From: Streptomyces rhizosphaerihabitans
GTDB lineage: Bacteria > Actinomycetota > Actinomycetes > Streptomycetales > Streptomycetaceae
NCBI RefSeq assembly: GCF_025399795.1
Contig: NZ_JAODTZ010000045.1
Span: 1 to 64,000 of the forward strand
DNA length: 64,000 nt
Reading direction: 5' to 3'
A model generated the notes under the pieces. The model worked only from the letters and a program-made list of their open reading frames with translations. It was not told the DNA's origin and searched no databases. A program made the position numbers and the translations under genes. Within the stretch, counting starts at the first letter, position 1; the number at the start of each line of letters is the position of its first letter. Positions 21,937 through 31,273 of the stretch are shown here, one piece after another.

Positions 21937-22653
21937 TCAACTGCTGCTGACCGTCAGGTTGTTGGTGGTGAAGTCGAGACCACCAGCGGACGAGGTGATC
22001 TCGAAGCCGAACTGCACGTCACCGATGGTCGCGGAGCTCGACATCCAGCCCTTGGTGTTCGCGATCCACCTCATGATCGGAAGGATGTTGACGGTGCCGG
22101 AGGTGGAGTCCGAGGTGCGCAGGAACGAGAAGACGTCGTTCGCGCCGTTGTTGCCCTTGTAGACGGTCCAGGTGTTGCCGTTCAGCGTGAGCGTGCCCTG
22201 TGAGGTGCCGAGCGCGCCGACGGCGCCGTTGTAGTTGACCCAGAGCATGGTCTCGTGGGCGTAGCCGGTGTCCCAGATGTCGTACGAGGTGTTGTACGCG
22301 CCGGAGGAGGGGACGGTGACGTTGTAGGTGCTGGTGAGGGTGGACAGCCCCGAGATCGTCTTGCCGACGTACTTCTTGGAGTTGGGGTAGGACTTGATGC
22401 CGCCGGTGTTGGGGTGGTCGGCCCAGACTCCCCAGTTGGTGCCGGAGTTGGCCCAGATGCACTGGCTGCCCGCGCCGGAGCCCCAGATGTCGTTGTAGAG
22501 CGTGTACCCGTTGAGGGTGGTGCTGCCCCACTGGTCGCAGGAGGACCAGACGGCGGCCTGGGCGGGGGCCGAGGCGAGGCCGATCGTCGCACCGAGCGCG
22601 AGCGCGGGGGCGAGCAGGGCCTTGGTGATCCTGTTCAGTGTGCGAAGTGCCAT
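21937..22653 (-). CDS. Secreted GH12 endo-beta-1,4-glucanase / xyloglucanase
   Basis: A 238-residue protein with a Sec signal peptide (charged MALRTLNRITK, then a hydrophobic stretch ending APAQAA at about 34). The rest is a single GH12 jelly-roll catalytic domain: WSSCDQWG at the mature start, nucleophile Glu in AHETMLWVN (about 134), and acid/base Glu in FGFEITS (about 218). No carbohydrate-binding module is attached. GH12 enzymes cut beta-1,4-glucan, and some are specific for xyloglucan; the neighbours favour the latter. The ATG at 22653 has GAAGGGA upstream. It is the last gene of the leftward operon and the only glycosidase in this locus with an export signal. Confidence 0.9.
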   Translation of the reverse strand: MALRTLNRITKALLAPALALGATIGLASAPAQAAVWSSCDQWGSTTLNGYTLYNDIWGSGAGSQCIWANSGTNWGVWADHPNTGGIKSYPNSKKYVGKTISGLSTLTSTYNVTVPSSGAYNTSYDIWDTGYAHETMLWVNYNGAVGALGTSQGTLTLNGNTWTVYKGNNGANDVFSFLRTSDSTSGTVNILPIMRWIANTKGWMSSSATIGDVQFGFEITSSAGGLDFTTNNLTVSSS

Positions 22654-22690
22654 GGCAGTCCCTTCCATGGGTGGGGGGAAGTGCGGGGGT

Positions 22691-25057
22691 CTACCGCGGC
22701 CCCAGCGTGAGGACGCGGTCTTCTCCGGCGCTCAGTGAGAGCGGTCGCGCGCCGGTGGAAGTCTGGAGTTCGATGCGGCAGGTGCGGCCCGGTCGCAGTA
22801 CGGCCGTGGCACCGTCCGGGTTCCAGGTGAGGTCGGCCTCCGCGCCGAACCTCGTCCGGATGCCGCGGAGTTCGCCGCTCGGGAGGCCGGTGGGGAGCGC
22901 GGGGAGCAGGACGAGCCGCTCCGGGGTGGACTGGATCAGTGCCTCGATGAGCACGGCGGGCAGGGTGTGGGCCGCGTCGGCGTTGTAGACGTGCCGGTTC
23001 GGGTAGTGGCCGCTCATCAGGGAGACGTGGAAGAAGTCCCCCGCCAGGACGTTGTCGAGGGCGGCCGCCACGCGCCCCGCGTCCCGCAGCCGGGCGGCCA
23101 CCAGGGCGTGGTGGAGGTGGCCGTGCGCCGAGTCGTTCTCGGCTCCGCGCAGTTCGAGGGCGCGATGGGCCGCGGCGGCGAGCTCGGGGGTGTCGTACGG
23201 GTTGATCTCGTCGAGCGGCCAGACGCCGTAGAGGTGGCTGAGGTGCCGGTGGTCGTAGGTGTCGTCGAGTCCGGGGCGGGCCCACTCGGCGAGCGCGCCC
23301 TCGGCGTTGACCCGGTGCGGCGGCAGCCGGTCGGCGAGCGCGCGCCAGCGCTCGGCGTCGGGCCCCGGGTGGTACGCGGCGGCCGTGCGCAGGGCGTGCC
23401 GGGCAGCCGAGAGGTCCATGGCGGCGTTGACGGTGACCCAGCTCGCGTTCGCCGGCCGGTTCTCCGGTGAGTAGGACGGCACGATCACCAGGTGGCCGTC
23501 GTCGTCGGTCCGGGTGAGGAAGTCCTCGTAGAAAACGGCCGCTTCGGCGAGTGCGGCGGCGAGGCGCGGATCGCGTTCGCCGCGGGTCTCGTCGTGGTCC
23601 ACGAGGGGCTTGAGCAGCCAGTCGGCACCGGCGGTCCACACGTGCAGCGGGTAGGAGCGGCTGAGGTGGTGGATGTGGCCCGACTCGCCGTCGGTGTGGG
23701 CGGGGGCCACGACTCCGCGTGCCCCGAAGACGGCTCGGGCGTTGTCCCGCCAGTGCGGCAACTGGCCGTGGATCAGGACCGCGTGCGCCTCGGTGACCTC
23801 GGGGAGCGCGGCAGCGGCGGCCGACGCGGTCTGCAGATTGAGGTTGGCGTCCGTGGTGAACGCCCCGGACCAGGCGGTGTCCCAGTCGCCGGACCAGAGC
23901 CCGGTCAGCCGGGGCGGCAGGGTCCCGGCCGCGGACAGCAGGTGGTGGCGGCCGGCCGCGAAGAGCCGCTCCAGGAGGGCGGGGCTCTTCGGGCGCCCGA
24001 CCAGCTCCGAGCCGGGGAGAGCCCGTTCGTCGGGATCGGCGTGCAGGTCGAGGGTGACGCGGAGGTAGGCGGCGCGGTGCAGGGCGGTGTGGCGGGCGAG
24101 CAGATGGGCGTAGGCGCGCTCGATGTCCTCGGCGCCGTGGCCGGCCTCGGGCAGCAGCTCCCGCAGCGCGCGGACCTCGGCGAGCGCGTCCAGTTCGCCC
24201 GGGTGCCTGCGTACCCGGGTGAGCAGCAGCATCGAACGGGCGCCCTCGACCCGTACGCCGGGAAGGACGGGACGGGTCCGGCCGTCGGTGACGAGGAGCG
24301 TGACCCCCGTGTACGCCAGGTCGCTGTCCGGGTAGCGGGCGCGCAGCGTGAGGAGGGCGCCCTCGGGGGTGCGGACGGCTCCGTGTCCCACCGCCAGGCC
24401 GGCGGGCGCGCCCGGCAGCCGGTGGTCCAGCGTCACCTCGGCCGCGAGGTCGGAGGCGGTCACGTACTGCGCGATCACGTCGTCGGCGCGCGAGACGAAG
24501 ACCTCGCTGCGCCAGTTACCGCACTCGGCGCGGACGGCCCCGGTGGTGAAGTCGGCCTCGCGCCGGTAGGCACTCCACTCCTCCGCGGGGCGGCGCAGCC
24601 GCACCTGGAAGGCCGGGTGGAAGGGCTGCACCCACAACAGCGGCCGGCCGTCGGTGAAGTCCTCCCCTGCGCTCACGTCTCCGGCCAGCAACCGGTCCTG
24701 TACGTCGGCGAGGCGGTCGGCAAGCTCGGGCGGGCGGGCGTCCGCGCTGCCGTTCGGACGGACCAGACGGTGATGATTGACGATCACCCGGTCGTCGTTC
24801 GGATCACCGAACACCATGGCGCCGTGCGTGCCGTTCCCGCTCAGGAAGGCGTCCTCCCAACGGGCTGCGGGCCGGGGTTCCCAGGTGCCGTGGACGGGGG
24901 CGGCGGTACGGCCGCCATCCGTTCGGGTGTCGGCGGTGGGAGCACCTTCATCTCGGGCGGCTTCATCTCGGGCGGCTTCACTTCGGGTGCCATTGGAGCC
25001 GGTACGAGCGGAGCCGGTACGAGCGGAGTGCGCGTCGGCGCGAGCCTTGTCCGTCAT
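22691..25057 (-). CDS. GH95 family glycosidase (alpha-L-fucosidase or alpha-L-galactosidase)
   Basis: A 788-residue GH95-type enzyme. After a disordered N-terminal tail of about 50 residues comes the N-terminal beta domain (AFLSGNGTHGAMVFG, about 68-82). The (alpha/alpha)6 barrel includes FTTDANLNLQ (near 400), YSPENRP with the likely general acid Glu at about 532, HRHLSHLYGVWP, and YNADAAH with an Asp at about 694 where the family has its base-activating Asp. No signal peptide is seen. GH95 members remove alpha-1,2-fucose (or L-galactose), such as that capping xyloglucan side chains. Its start overlaps the GH42 stop by four bases (ATGA). The N-terminal tail contains 15-bp repeats. Confidence 0.82.
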   Translation of the reverse strand: MTDKARADAHSARTGSARTGSNGTRSEAARDEAARDEGAPTADTRTDGGRTAAPVHGTWEPRPAARWEDAFLSGNGTHGAMVFGDPNDDRVIVNHHRLVRPNGSADARPPELADRLADVQDRLLAGDVSAGEDFTDGRPLLWVQPFHPAFQVRLRRPAEEWSAYRREADFTTGAVRAECGNWRSEVFVSRADDVIAQYVTASDLAAEVTLDHRLPGAPAGLAVGHGAVRTPEGALLTLRARYPDSDLAYTGVTLLVTDGRTRPVLPGVRVEGARSMLLLTRVRRHPGELDALAEVRALRELLPEAGHGAEDIERAYAHLLARHTALHRAAYLRVTLDLHADPDERALPGSELVGRPKSPALLERLFAAGRHHLLSAAGTLPPRLTGLWSGDWDTAWSGAFTTDANLNLQTASAAAAALPEVTEAHAVLIHGQLPHWRDNARAVFGARGVVAPAHTDGESGHIHHLSRSYPLHVWTAGADWLLKPLVDHDETRGERDPRLAAALAEAAVFYEDFLTRTDDDGHLVIVPSYSPENRPANASWVTVNAAMDLSAARHALRTAAAYHPGPDAERWRALADRLPPHRVNAEGALAEWARPGLDDTYDHRHLSHLYGVWPLDEINPYDTPELAAAAHRALELRGAENDSAHGHLHHALVAARLRDAGRVAAALDNVLAGDFFHVSLMSGHYPNRHVYNADAAHTLPAVLIEALIQSTPERLVLLPALPTGLPSGELRGIRTRFGAEADLTWNPDGATAVLRPGRTCRIELQTSTGARPLSLSAGEDRVLTLGPR
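24946..25025. repeat. 15-bp in-frame repeats in the GH95 N-terminal tail
   Basis: Three tandem copies of CTTCATCTCGGGCGG (24946-24990, third degenerate) and two perfect copies of GAGCCGGTACGAGCG (24996-25025). They encode repeated EAARD-like and RTGSA-like pentapeptides ahead of the catalytic region. Confidence 0.85.
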
Positions 25058-27060
25058 GGGGCGAGCACCACCGCTCCGTAGCGCTCCAGTCGTACGGAGC
25101 CGGCCACAGGCATGCCGCTGAGCAGGTCGCGGTGGCTGCCCGGCACCTCGACGGTCACCGGGTCGCGCCCGTGGTTGAGCAGGAAGACCAGTTCGCCGCG
25201 CCGGACGGCCTCCACCCTGTCGGGCAGTCCGTCGAGCACCGGCCGGACGCCGACGCCGTCCGCCGCCTTCGCCAGCAGTTCACGCAGGGCGGCCGGTTCG
25301 GGGAGGGTGGAGAGGTAGCGGGCGGTGCCCTTGCGGAGCACGGCGGGCAGTCCGTCCAGTTCACCGCCCCGGTACCGCGCCTCGACGACCGCGGTGCCGT
25401 CGGGTTCGATCTCCTCGGACCAGAGCGTGCCCCGGAAGCCGTCGCACGCCGCGGTCTCCCCCGCGTCCAGCGGCCACCACTCGTGCAGCGTGCGGATGCC
25501 GAACAGTTCGCGCAGCCGCTCGTCCATGCCGCCCGGCCGCACCCGGTCGTCCTCGTCGGCGACGCCGGTGAGGAATCCGCAGACGAGCGTGCCGCCCGCC
25601 CGTACATGGGCCAGGAGGTTGTCGACCGCCGCGTCCGTGAGCAGATACAGCTGGGGCACGACGACCATCCGGTAGGCGGAGAGGTCGTGCTCGGGATGCG
25701 CGAACGCAGTGCCGAGGTGGGCCTCCCACAGGGCGCGGTGCCAGGCCCGTACGACCTCTGCGTAGTCGTTCTCCGAGGACAGGCGGCCGTCGTGCGCTCC
25801 TGCCCACCAGGAGTTCCAGTCGTGCAGGATCGCGATGTCGGAACTTACATGACCGCCCGTCACATAAGGGCTCAGAAGGGCGAGTTCGGCACCTATCCGC
25901 TTGATCTCCTGGAAGGTGCGCCCCCGCTCCCCCGCGTGGCCGATCATCCCCGAGTGGAACTTCTCCGCACCCTGCCGGGACTGCCGCCACTGGAAGTAGC
26001 AGACGGCGTCGGCGCCACGCGCCACGGCCTGCAGCGACCACAGCCGGTTCAGCCCGCGCGGCTTGGGGTGGTTCACGCCGCGCCAGTTGACCGCTCCGGC
26101 CGCCTGTTCCATGAGCATCCAGGGGCCGCCCCCGGCCTGGGAGCGCGTCATGTCCTGGATGAGCGCGCCGTTCTGCGCGCCGAGGGGGTCGCGCGGGTCC
26201 GGATAGATGTCGACCGAGACGACGTCCTCCTCGGCGGCCCACCGCCAGGCGTCCTGTCCGACCCACATCGGCATGAAGTTGCTGGTCACCGGAGTGTGCG
26301 GGCTGTGGCGGCGCACGATGTCCCGCTCGGCGGCGTAACACTCCAGGAGCATGTCGGAGGTGAACCGCTTGAAGTCCAGCACATGCGTCGGGTTCTTCAT
26401 GTAGTGCGCGTGACGCGGCGGGATGACCTCGTGCCAGTCGTCATAGCCCTGACCCCAAAAGGCCGTTCCCCACGCCTTGTTGAGGGCTTCGACGGTTCCG
26501 TACCTGTCCCGGAGCCAGCGGCGGAAGGCGGCGGCCGCCTCGTCGCCGTAGTCGACGGTGCAGTACTCGTTGTTGATGTGCCACATCGTGAGAGCGGGGT
26601 GGCTCCCGTAGCGGGCGGCCAGGTCCTCGGTGATGGCGGCGGCACAGCGGCGGTAGACGGCGCTGGAGTGCGAGAAGTGCTGCCGGGAGCCCCACCATTC
26701 GGTGCGGCCGTCCTCGTCCCGGGGCAGTGTCCCGGGGTGCAGCCGGCCCATCCAGGGCGGCGGCGAGGAGGTGGGCGTGGCGAGCACGACGCCGATGCCG
26801 TGCTCGTGCATCAGGTCCATCAGTCGGTCCAGCCAGCCGAACTCCCTTGCTCCCGGGCGTGGTTCCAGCCTGGCCCAGGAAAAGACGCCGAGGGTGACGG
26901 AGTTGACGCCGGCCTCCTTCATGAGCCGGACGTCCTCGTGCCAGGTCTCCTCGGGCCACTGCTCGGGGTTGTAGTCGCCGCCGAACAGGACACGGCCCCG
27001 GGTGGCGTCGCTCAGACTCGGCCGCCGGGACTCCGGGCCGATTCCGCGGGGCGTGCGCAT
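25054..27060 (-). CDS. GH42 beta-galactosidase
   Basis: A 668-residue GH42 enzyme. The N-terminal TIM barrel starts with LFGGDYNPEQWP and has the acid/base Glu in WHINNEYC (about 165) and the nucleophile Glu in WMLMEQAAGAVNW (about 318). The trimerisation domain (about 395-600) and a small C-terminal beta domain follow. There is no signal peptide, so it acts in the cytoplasm. GH42 enzymes release beta-linked galactose (some act on beta- or alpha-arabinosides); here removal of galactose from xyloglucan side chains is the likely job. It is coupled to the GH95 gene by a 4-bp overlap and separated from the permease genes by a hairpin. Confidence 0.92.
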   Translation of the reverse strand: MRTPRGIGPESRRPSLSDATRGRVLFGGDYNPEQWPEETWHEDVRLMKEAGVNSVTLGVFSWARLEPRPGAREFGWLDRLMDLMHEHGIGVVLATPTSSPPPWMGRLHPGTLPRDEDGRTEWWGSRQHFSHSSAVYRRCAAAITEDLAARYGSHPALTMWHINNEYCTVDYGDEAAAAFRRWLRDRYGTVEALNKAWGTAFWGQGYDDWHEVIPPRHAHYMKNPTHVLDFKRFTSDMLLECYAAERDIVRRHSPHTPVTSNFMPMWVGQDAWRWAAEEDVVSVDIYPDPRDPLGAQNGALIQDMTRSQAGGGPWMLMEQAAGAVNWRGVNHPKPRGLNRLWSLQAVARGADAVCYFQWRQSRQGAEKFHSGMIGHAGERGRTFQEIKRIGAELALLSPYVTGGHVSSDIAILHDWNSWWAGAHDGRLSSENDYAEVVRAWHRALWEAHLGTAFAHPEHDLSAYRMVVVPQLYLLTDAAVDNLLAHVRAGGTLVCGFLTGVADEDDRVRPGGMDERLRELFGIRTLHEWWPLDAGETAACDGFRGTLWSEEIEPDGTAVVEARYRGGELDGLPAVLRKGTARYLSTLPEPAALRELLAKAADGVGVRPVLDGLPDRVEAVRRGELVFLLNHGRDPVTVEVPGSHRDLLSGMPVAGSVRLERYGAVVLAP

Positions 27061-27090
27061 GACCTACCTCGATCGGGGTGAGGAGTGGAC

Positions 27091-27132
27091 CGCCGCGGCC
27101 GACCGCTGGTCAGGAGCAGGTCGGCCGCGGCG
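27091..27132 (-). terminator. Intra-operon stem-loop between permease and GH42
   Basis: A perfect 14-bp stem (CGCCGCGGCCGACC at 27091-27104, complement at 27119-27132) with a 14-base loop, in the 147-bp gap between the second permease gene and GH42. It could partly terminate or stabilise the transporter part of the transcript, giving more transporter than glycosidase mRNA. Confidence 0.6.
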
Positions 27133-27207
27133 AGCGGAGGGCAGACGGAGCGGATGAGGGAGCGCGGGGGGGAGCCGGAGGTACGGGGCGTGAAGGGCCG
27201 GCCGGGG

Positions 27208-28143
27208 TCAGCCCTTCACCGCGCCGGTGAGCATGCCCTTCTTGAAGTGCCGCTGGACGAAGGGCGAGAGGACCGCGACCGGCAGCAGCGCCATCACCAT
27301 GACGGCCATCTGGACGGCGAGCGGCGACAGTTGACCGGTGTTGATCTGCGTGGCGAGTCCGACGGGACGCTCCTGCTTCTGCACCAGCTGGATCATGACG
27401 TTCTGCAGCGGCATCATGTCCTGGTCGGTCAGGTAGATCGAGGCGTTGAACCAGGCGCTCCAGTAACCGACCGCGTAGAACAGCGAGATCACCGCGAGGA
27501 CCGCCCGGGACAGCGGCATCACGATCTGCCACAGGATGCGCCAGTCGCCCGCCCCGTCGATGCGGGCGCTGTCGATGAGTTCGGGCGAGATGCCCATGAA
27601 GAACGCGCGCAGCACCAGGATGTTGAAGACGCTGACCGCGCTGGGGAGGATCAGCGCGAGATAGCTGTCGGTGAGGCCGAGCGCCTGCACCAGCAGATAG
27701 GTGGGGATGAGTCCGGCGCCGAAGAACATCGTGGCGAGCAGCAGCATCAACAGCCAGCGGTGGCCGAGCGATCCGGCGCGCGAGAGCCCGTAGGCGCACA
27801 GGACCGACACCGTCATGCTGAACAGGGTGCCGGCCAGGGTCACGCCGACGCTGACGAGCGCGGCGCGCTGCACCTGGCCGCCGGTGAGCAGTTCCTTGTA
27901 GGCGACGAGGGTGAAGCTCTTGGGGATGACGACCAGCCCGCCCGCCGCGTCGATGGTCTTCTTCGACTGGAGGCTGGTGACGACCACGATCCAGAGCGGG
28001 AAGAGGATCGCGAAGGCGGCCAGGGTGAGGGTGAGCCCCTTGCCCGCGAGGCCGGCCTTCGACGGCTTCTCCTCCCAGGGCGGCCGGGGAGGCGCCGCCC
28101 AGCGGCCGGGCTTGTCGCGCGGTTCGTAGGTGACGGCGGTCAT
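27208..28143 (-). CDS. Sugar ABC transporter permease (AraQ/LplC type)
   Basis: A 311-residue inner-membrane permease with six hydrophobic segments. It has the ABC permease contact loop with the pattern EAA-like DSARIDGAGDWRILWQIVMP at about 215-235, which docks to the ATPase. It resembles LplC/AraQ components of carbohydrate importers. It overlaps the partner permease by four bases. No ATPase gene is nearby; in Streptomyces such importers commonly share MsiK, encoded elsewhere. Confidence 0.92.
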   Translation of the reverse strand: MTAVTYEPRDKPGRWAAPPRPPWEEKPSKAGLAGKGLTLTLAAFAILFPLWIVVVTSLQSKKTIDAAGGLVVIPKSFTLVAYKELLTGGQVQRAALVSVGVTLAGTLFSMTVSVLCAYGLSRAGSLGHRWLLMLLLATMFFGAGLIPTYLLVQALGLTDSYLALILPSAVSVFNILVLRAFFMGISPELIDSARIDGAGDWRILWQIVMPLSRAVLAVISLFYAVGYWSAWFNASIYLTDQDMMPLQNVMIQLVQKQERPVGLATQINTGQLSPLAVQMAVMVMALLPVAVLSPFVQRHFKKGMLTGAVKG

Positions 28144-29204
28144 TTCTTGTACACCCCCTGCTCACCCATGAGATGGGCGACCTTGTTGGCGGTCAGGACG
28201 AGCCCCAGGCCGACCACGCCCTTGATCAGTCCGGCGGCCGCGGCGTAGCCGAAGTCCTGGTTGCGGATGCCGTTCCACCACACGTAGGTGTCGAGGACCT
28301 CGGAGGCTCCGGGGCCCACCGAGTCGCGCTGGAGCAGGAGTTGTTCGAAGCCGACGGTGAGCGCGTCGCCGACGCGCAGCACCAGGAGCAGGGCGATCAC
28401 CGGGCGCAGGGCGGGCAGGGTGATGTGCCACATCCTGCGCCAGCGTCCGGCCCCGTCCATGGCGGCGGCCTCGTACAGGTCGGGCGAGACGGACGACAGG
28501 GCCGCGAGGAAGACGATGATGCCCCAGCCCGCGTCCTTCCAGACGCCCTCGGCCGTCACCAGGAACTTGAAGATCCCCGGATCGGTCATCAGGTCGATGC
28601 CTTGGTGGCCGTGTTGGCGCAGGGTCTGCGCGATGATGCCCGCCCCGCCGAAGATCTGCTGGAAGACGGTGACGACGAGGACCCAGGAGAAGAAGTGCGG
28701 GAGGTACATGACCGCCTGGGCGACCGCCCGGACCCGGGGCCTGACCACGCTGTTGATGAGCAGCGCGAGGCCGACCGGGATCGGGAAGTACAGCACGAGC
28801 TGGAGGAAGAACAGCACGAAGGTGTTCTGCAACGCGTGCCAGAAGCCCGAGTCCGCGAAGATCCGCTGGAAGTTCTCCAGGCCGGTCCAAGGGCTCTGGA
28901 ACATCGCGACGAAGCCGTTGTCGCTGAGATACGGGTCGTAGTCCTGGAAGGCGACGATGTTGCCGAGGACGGGGATGTAGTTGAAGAGGAGGACCAGCGC
29001 GATCGCCGGGAGGGTCATCAGGATCAGAGTGCGGTCGCGTCCGAACCGCAGCCGGAAGCCCAGCTTTCCGGCGTCCCGTCCGGCGCTCCGCCGGGCCCGC
29101 CGTCGGGCGGCGCGCCCGGCGGCGCCGTCCGGCGGACCCCCGTCCGGGCTCCTCCTGCCCGCCTTGGCCCCGGCCCTGCTCCGAGGCACCGTGCTGTGCG
29201 ACAC
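28140..29204 (-). CDS. Sugar ABC transporter permease (LplB/UgpA type)
   Basis: A 354-residue permease. An Arg/Pro/Gly-rich cytoplasmic N-terminus of about 55 residues precedes the first membrane segment (TLILMTLPAIALVLLFNYIP). Six segments in total are visible, with the ATPase-contact loop EAAAMDGAGRWRRMWHITLP at about 260-280. It is the LplB/UgpA-like half of the heterodimeric channel. It sits between the binding-protein gene (27 bp upstream) and the second permease gene (4-bp overlap). Confidence 0.92.
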   Translation of the reverse strand: MSHSTVPRSRAGAKAGRRSPDGGPPDGAAGRAARRRARRSAGRDAGKLGFRLRFGRDRTLILMTLPAIALVLLFNYIPVLGNIVAFQDYDPYLSDNGFVAMFQSPWTGLENFQRIFADSGFWHALQNTFVLFFLQLVLYFPIPVGLALLINSVVRPRVRAVAQAVMYLPHFFSWVLVVTVFQQIFGGAGIIAQTLRQHGHQGIDLMTDPGIFKFLVTAEGVWKDAGWGIIVFLAALSSVSPDLYEAAAMDGAGRWRRMWHITLPALRPVIALLLVLRVGDALTVGFEQLLLQRDSVGPGASEVLDTYVWWNGIRNQDFGYAAAAGLIKGVVGLGLVLTANKVAHLMGEQGVYKK

Positions 29205-29230
29205 GGCCTTCTCCTTGCCTCAGTCCTGGG

Positions 29231-30910
29231 TCACTTGGCCGCGGAGCCGTTGTCGTCGAGCAGCTTCTTGTACCAGGCGCGCAGGTCGTCCCCGCCCTTC
29301 TGCTTCCAGTCCGCGACGGCCTGCTGCATGTCGCCGATCTTCTTGCGGCCGCGGACGATGTCGTCCTCCAACTGCTCGAAGTCGTTGGCGAGGTTGGTCC
29401 ACCGGCTGGGCTCGGTGATGGTCAGGCCGTAGAAGGAGGACTTCTTGGTGAAGGCGCCCATGCGCTGCTGCCACTCGACCTGGAGCTTGGCGATCTCCGG
29501 CAGATCGGGGTGGGCGAGGTAGGCGGCCGGGTCGCCGGTGTAATCGTAGGCGCCGTTGACCTCGTTGGTGCCCTTGGTCGTCTTGGTGGGCAGGCCGTCC
29601 TTGACCGTGTAGTCGGTGCCCTCGACGCCGTACACCGTGAGCATGTACTCCTTGGTGCCGTACGGGGCCGCGCAGTAGTCGGCGAGCGCGAGGAAGTCCT
29701 TGATCTGCTGCTTGGACGCCTTCTTGCTGACGAAGGTGAAGATGCCGGCGGGCTGGGTCGCCCAGAGTGTGGGGTCGCCGCCGTCGGGGCCGAAGATGTC
29801 GAACGCGCCCATCTCGAAGTCCGTCTTCTGGGTGCGCTGTTCGGCCGTCTTGCCGTACCAGTAGGACAGGTCGCCGTTGAAGACGAGGGACTGGCCCGCA
29901 CCGAAACGGTTGGACGCGTCGCCCTTGACGGCCTTGGCGTCGGGGTGGACGACGCCCGCCGCGTACAGCTTGCGCGTCCACTCCAGGGCGTCGAGGTACT
30001 CGGCGGTCTCGATCCGGTTGACCAGCTTGCCGTCCCGAAGGTCCCACCACAGTGCCTTGTCGCTGCCGTTGAGGACGCCGTAGATGTTGAAGGCCGTCCA
30101 CTTGAGGTCGTCGCAGGCCCACACCTTCGCCTTGGCGTCGGTGGCCTCCTTCGCCCAGGACAGGAACTCATCGGGGGACTTGGGCAGGGTGTAGCCCTTC
30201 TTGGCGAAGATGTCCTTGCGGTAGAAGGCCGCGATGTTCGTGACGTACGAGGCCGGCATCGGGATCGCGCGCAGCAGGCCGCCGAAGATGGAGCGCTGCC
30301 AGGCGTCGGTCGGTACGGCCGCGAGGTTCGGGTAGTCCTTGACCTTGTCGCCCGACAGGTACGGGCCGAGGTCGGCGAACTTGGCGTTGATGGCGGTCGG
30401 TATCTTGCCGTTCAGATTCCAGCCCGGGACGACCACCACGTCGGGGATGTCGCTGGAGGCGAGGATCGCGCCCAGCTTCTCGTCATAGGTGTTGCCGTCC
30501 TGGTTCTGCCAGGTCGCCTTGATGCCGATGGCCTCGTTCATGGCCGTGTAGTACGCGTTGTCGTCGGCCGGCGGGGTACCCCAGAACGGCGACATGATCT
30601 TCAGGTCGCTGCCGCCGCCCAGCTTCTTCGGGACGGACGTCTTCAGCGTGTTCAGGTCGATCGCCCGGGTGAACCCGGCCGCCGATCCGTTCTTCGACGG
30701 AAGGTCGGGCGTGACGACGCTCGACGCCACGAACGTCGGAAGGATCTTCTGCGCGTCCTTGCCCGAGGTGGTGCCGTCCTTGTTGCCGTCCTGTCCGCCT
30801 CCGCAGGCGGCGAGCAGGGGCATTCCGCCGGCCACGGCGGCCGCTGCGACCGCCGTGGAGGCGAGGAAGCTTCTCCGGCTGGGGGCGGAGGTGGCGGAGT
30901 TCGGCGTCAT
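29231..30910 (-). CDS. Extracellular sugar-binding lipoprotein
   Basis: A 559-residue solute-binding protein, first gene of the leftward operon. The signal carries a twin-arginine motif (RRSFLAST at 12-19), a hydrophobic Ala-rich core and a lipobox ending at Cys about 36 (PLLAACGGG), so it is exported and lipid-anchored. The mature part is of the large LplA-like class of sugar-binding proteins, which is consistent with oligosaccharide binding. Together with the two permeases it forms an importer, here inferred for xyloglucan oligosaccharides. The ATG at 30910 faces GH3 across a 363-bp region with two LacI-type palindromes. Confidence 0.92.
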   Translation of the reverse strand: MTPNSATSAPSRRSFLASTAVAAAAVAGGMPLLAACGGGQDGNKDGTTSGKDAQKILPTFVASSVVTPDLPSKNGSAAGFTRAIDLNTLKTSVPKKLGGGSDLKIMSPFWGTPPADDNAYYTAMNEAIGIKATWQNQDGNTYDEKLGAILASSDIPDVVVVPGWNLNGKIPTAINAKFADLGPYLSGDKVKDYPNLAAVPTDAWQRSIFGGLLRAIPMPASYVTNIAAFYRKDIFAKKGYTLPKSPDEFLSWAKEATDAKAKVWACDDLKWTAFNIYGVLNGSDKALWWDLRDGKLVNRIETAEYLDALEWTRKLYAAGVVHPDAKAVKGDASNRFGAGQSLVFNGDLSYWYGKTAEQRTQKTDFEMGAFDIFGPDGGDPTLWATQPAGIFTFVSKKASKQQIKDFLALADYCAAPYGTKEYMLTVYGVEGTDYTVKDGLPTKTTKGTNEVNGAYDYTGDPAAYLAHPDLPEIAKLQVEWQQRMGAFTKKSSFYGLTITEPSRWTNLANDFEQLEDDIVRGRKKIGDMQQAVADWKQKGGDDLRAWYKKLLDDNGSAAK

Positions 30911-31040
30911 TGCGTCAACCCTTCATGGCGCACAGCAGGACACCCGGCGGTGGAGCCGTCGGCTGCGGTGTCTTGAGTGGATCTGCCTGAGCTGAAGCGG
31001 TCCTCGGGGGACTGTGCCCTCCGAGGAGGGAAGCCCATCA

Positions 31041-31056
31041 ATCGAAGCGCTTCGAT
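31041..31056. promoter_or_regulatory. LacI-type operator upstream of the binding-protein operon
   Basis: A perfect 16-bp palindrome (ATCGAAGC and its complement), about 130 bp upstream of the binding-protein start, with the same GAAGCGCTTC core as the sites by lacI. The region 30911-31273 (363 bp) contains no gene. Confidence 0.78.
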
Positions 31057-31194
31057 GTTGCTGCGAGGTTAAGTGAACGCCTGAGGGTGCACAAGGGTCG
31101 ATCCCAAGATTCCTCGGAGGTGTCACGCAACAAGGGTTGCCCGTCCGGCACTTGATATCTCTGGCGGGAAACGGAGGTGTTGCGCCCGGGTGTC

Positions 31195-31239
31195 TTGACA
31201 CCCACCCCTTGGCCGATCGAGCATCGAAGCGCTTCGAAA
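31195..31239 (+). promoter_or_regulatory. GH3 promoter with overlapping LacI-type operator
   Basis: A consensus -35 hexamer TTGACA (31195-31200) lies about 75 bp before the GH3 start. No clear -10 is seen, but the window expected for it runs into the perfect 14-bp palindrome TCGAAGC/GCTTCGA at 31226-31239. A repressor bound there would cover the -10/start site. The GTG start of GH3 lies 34 bp further on. Confidence 0.6.
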
Positions 31240-31273
31240 GTACTTCGCCGCTCCACCGCAAAGGGATCACCAC

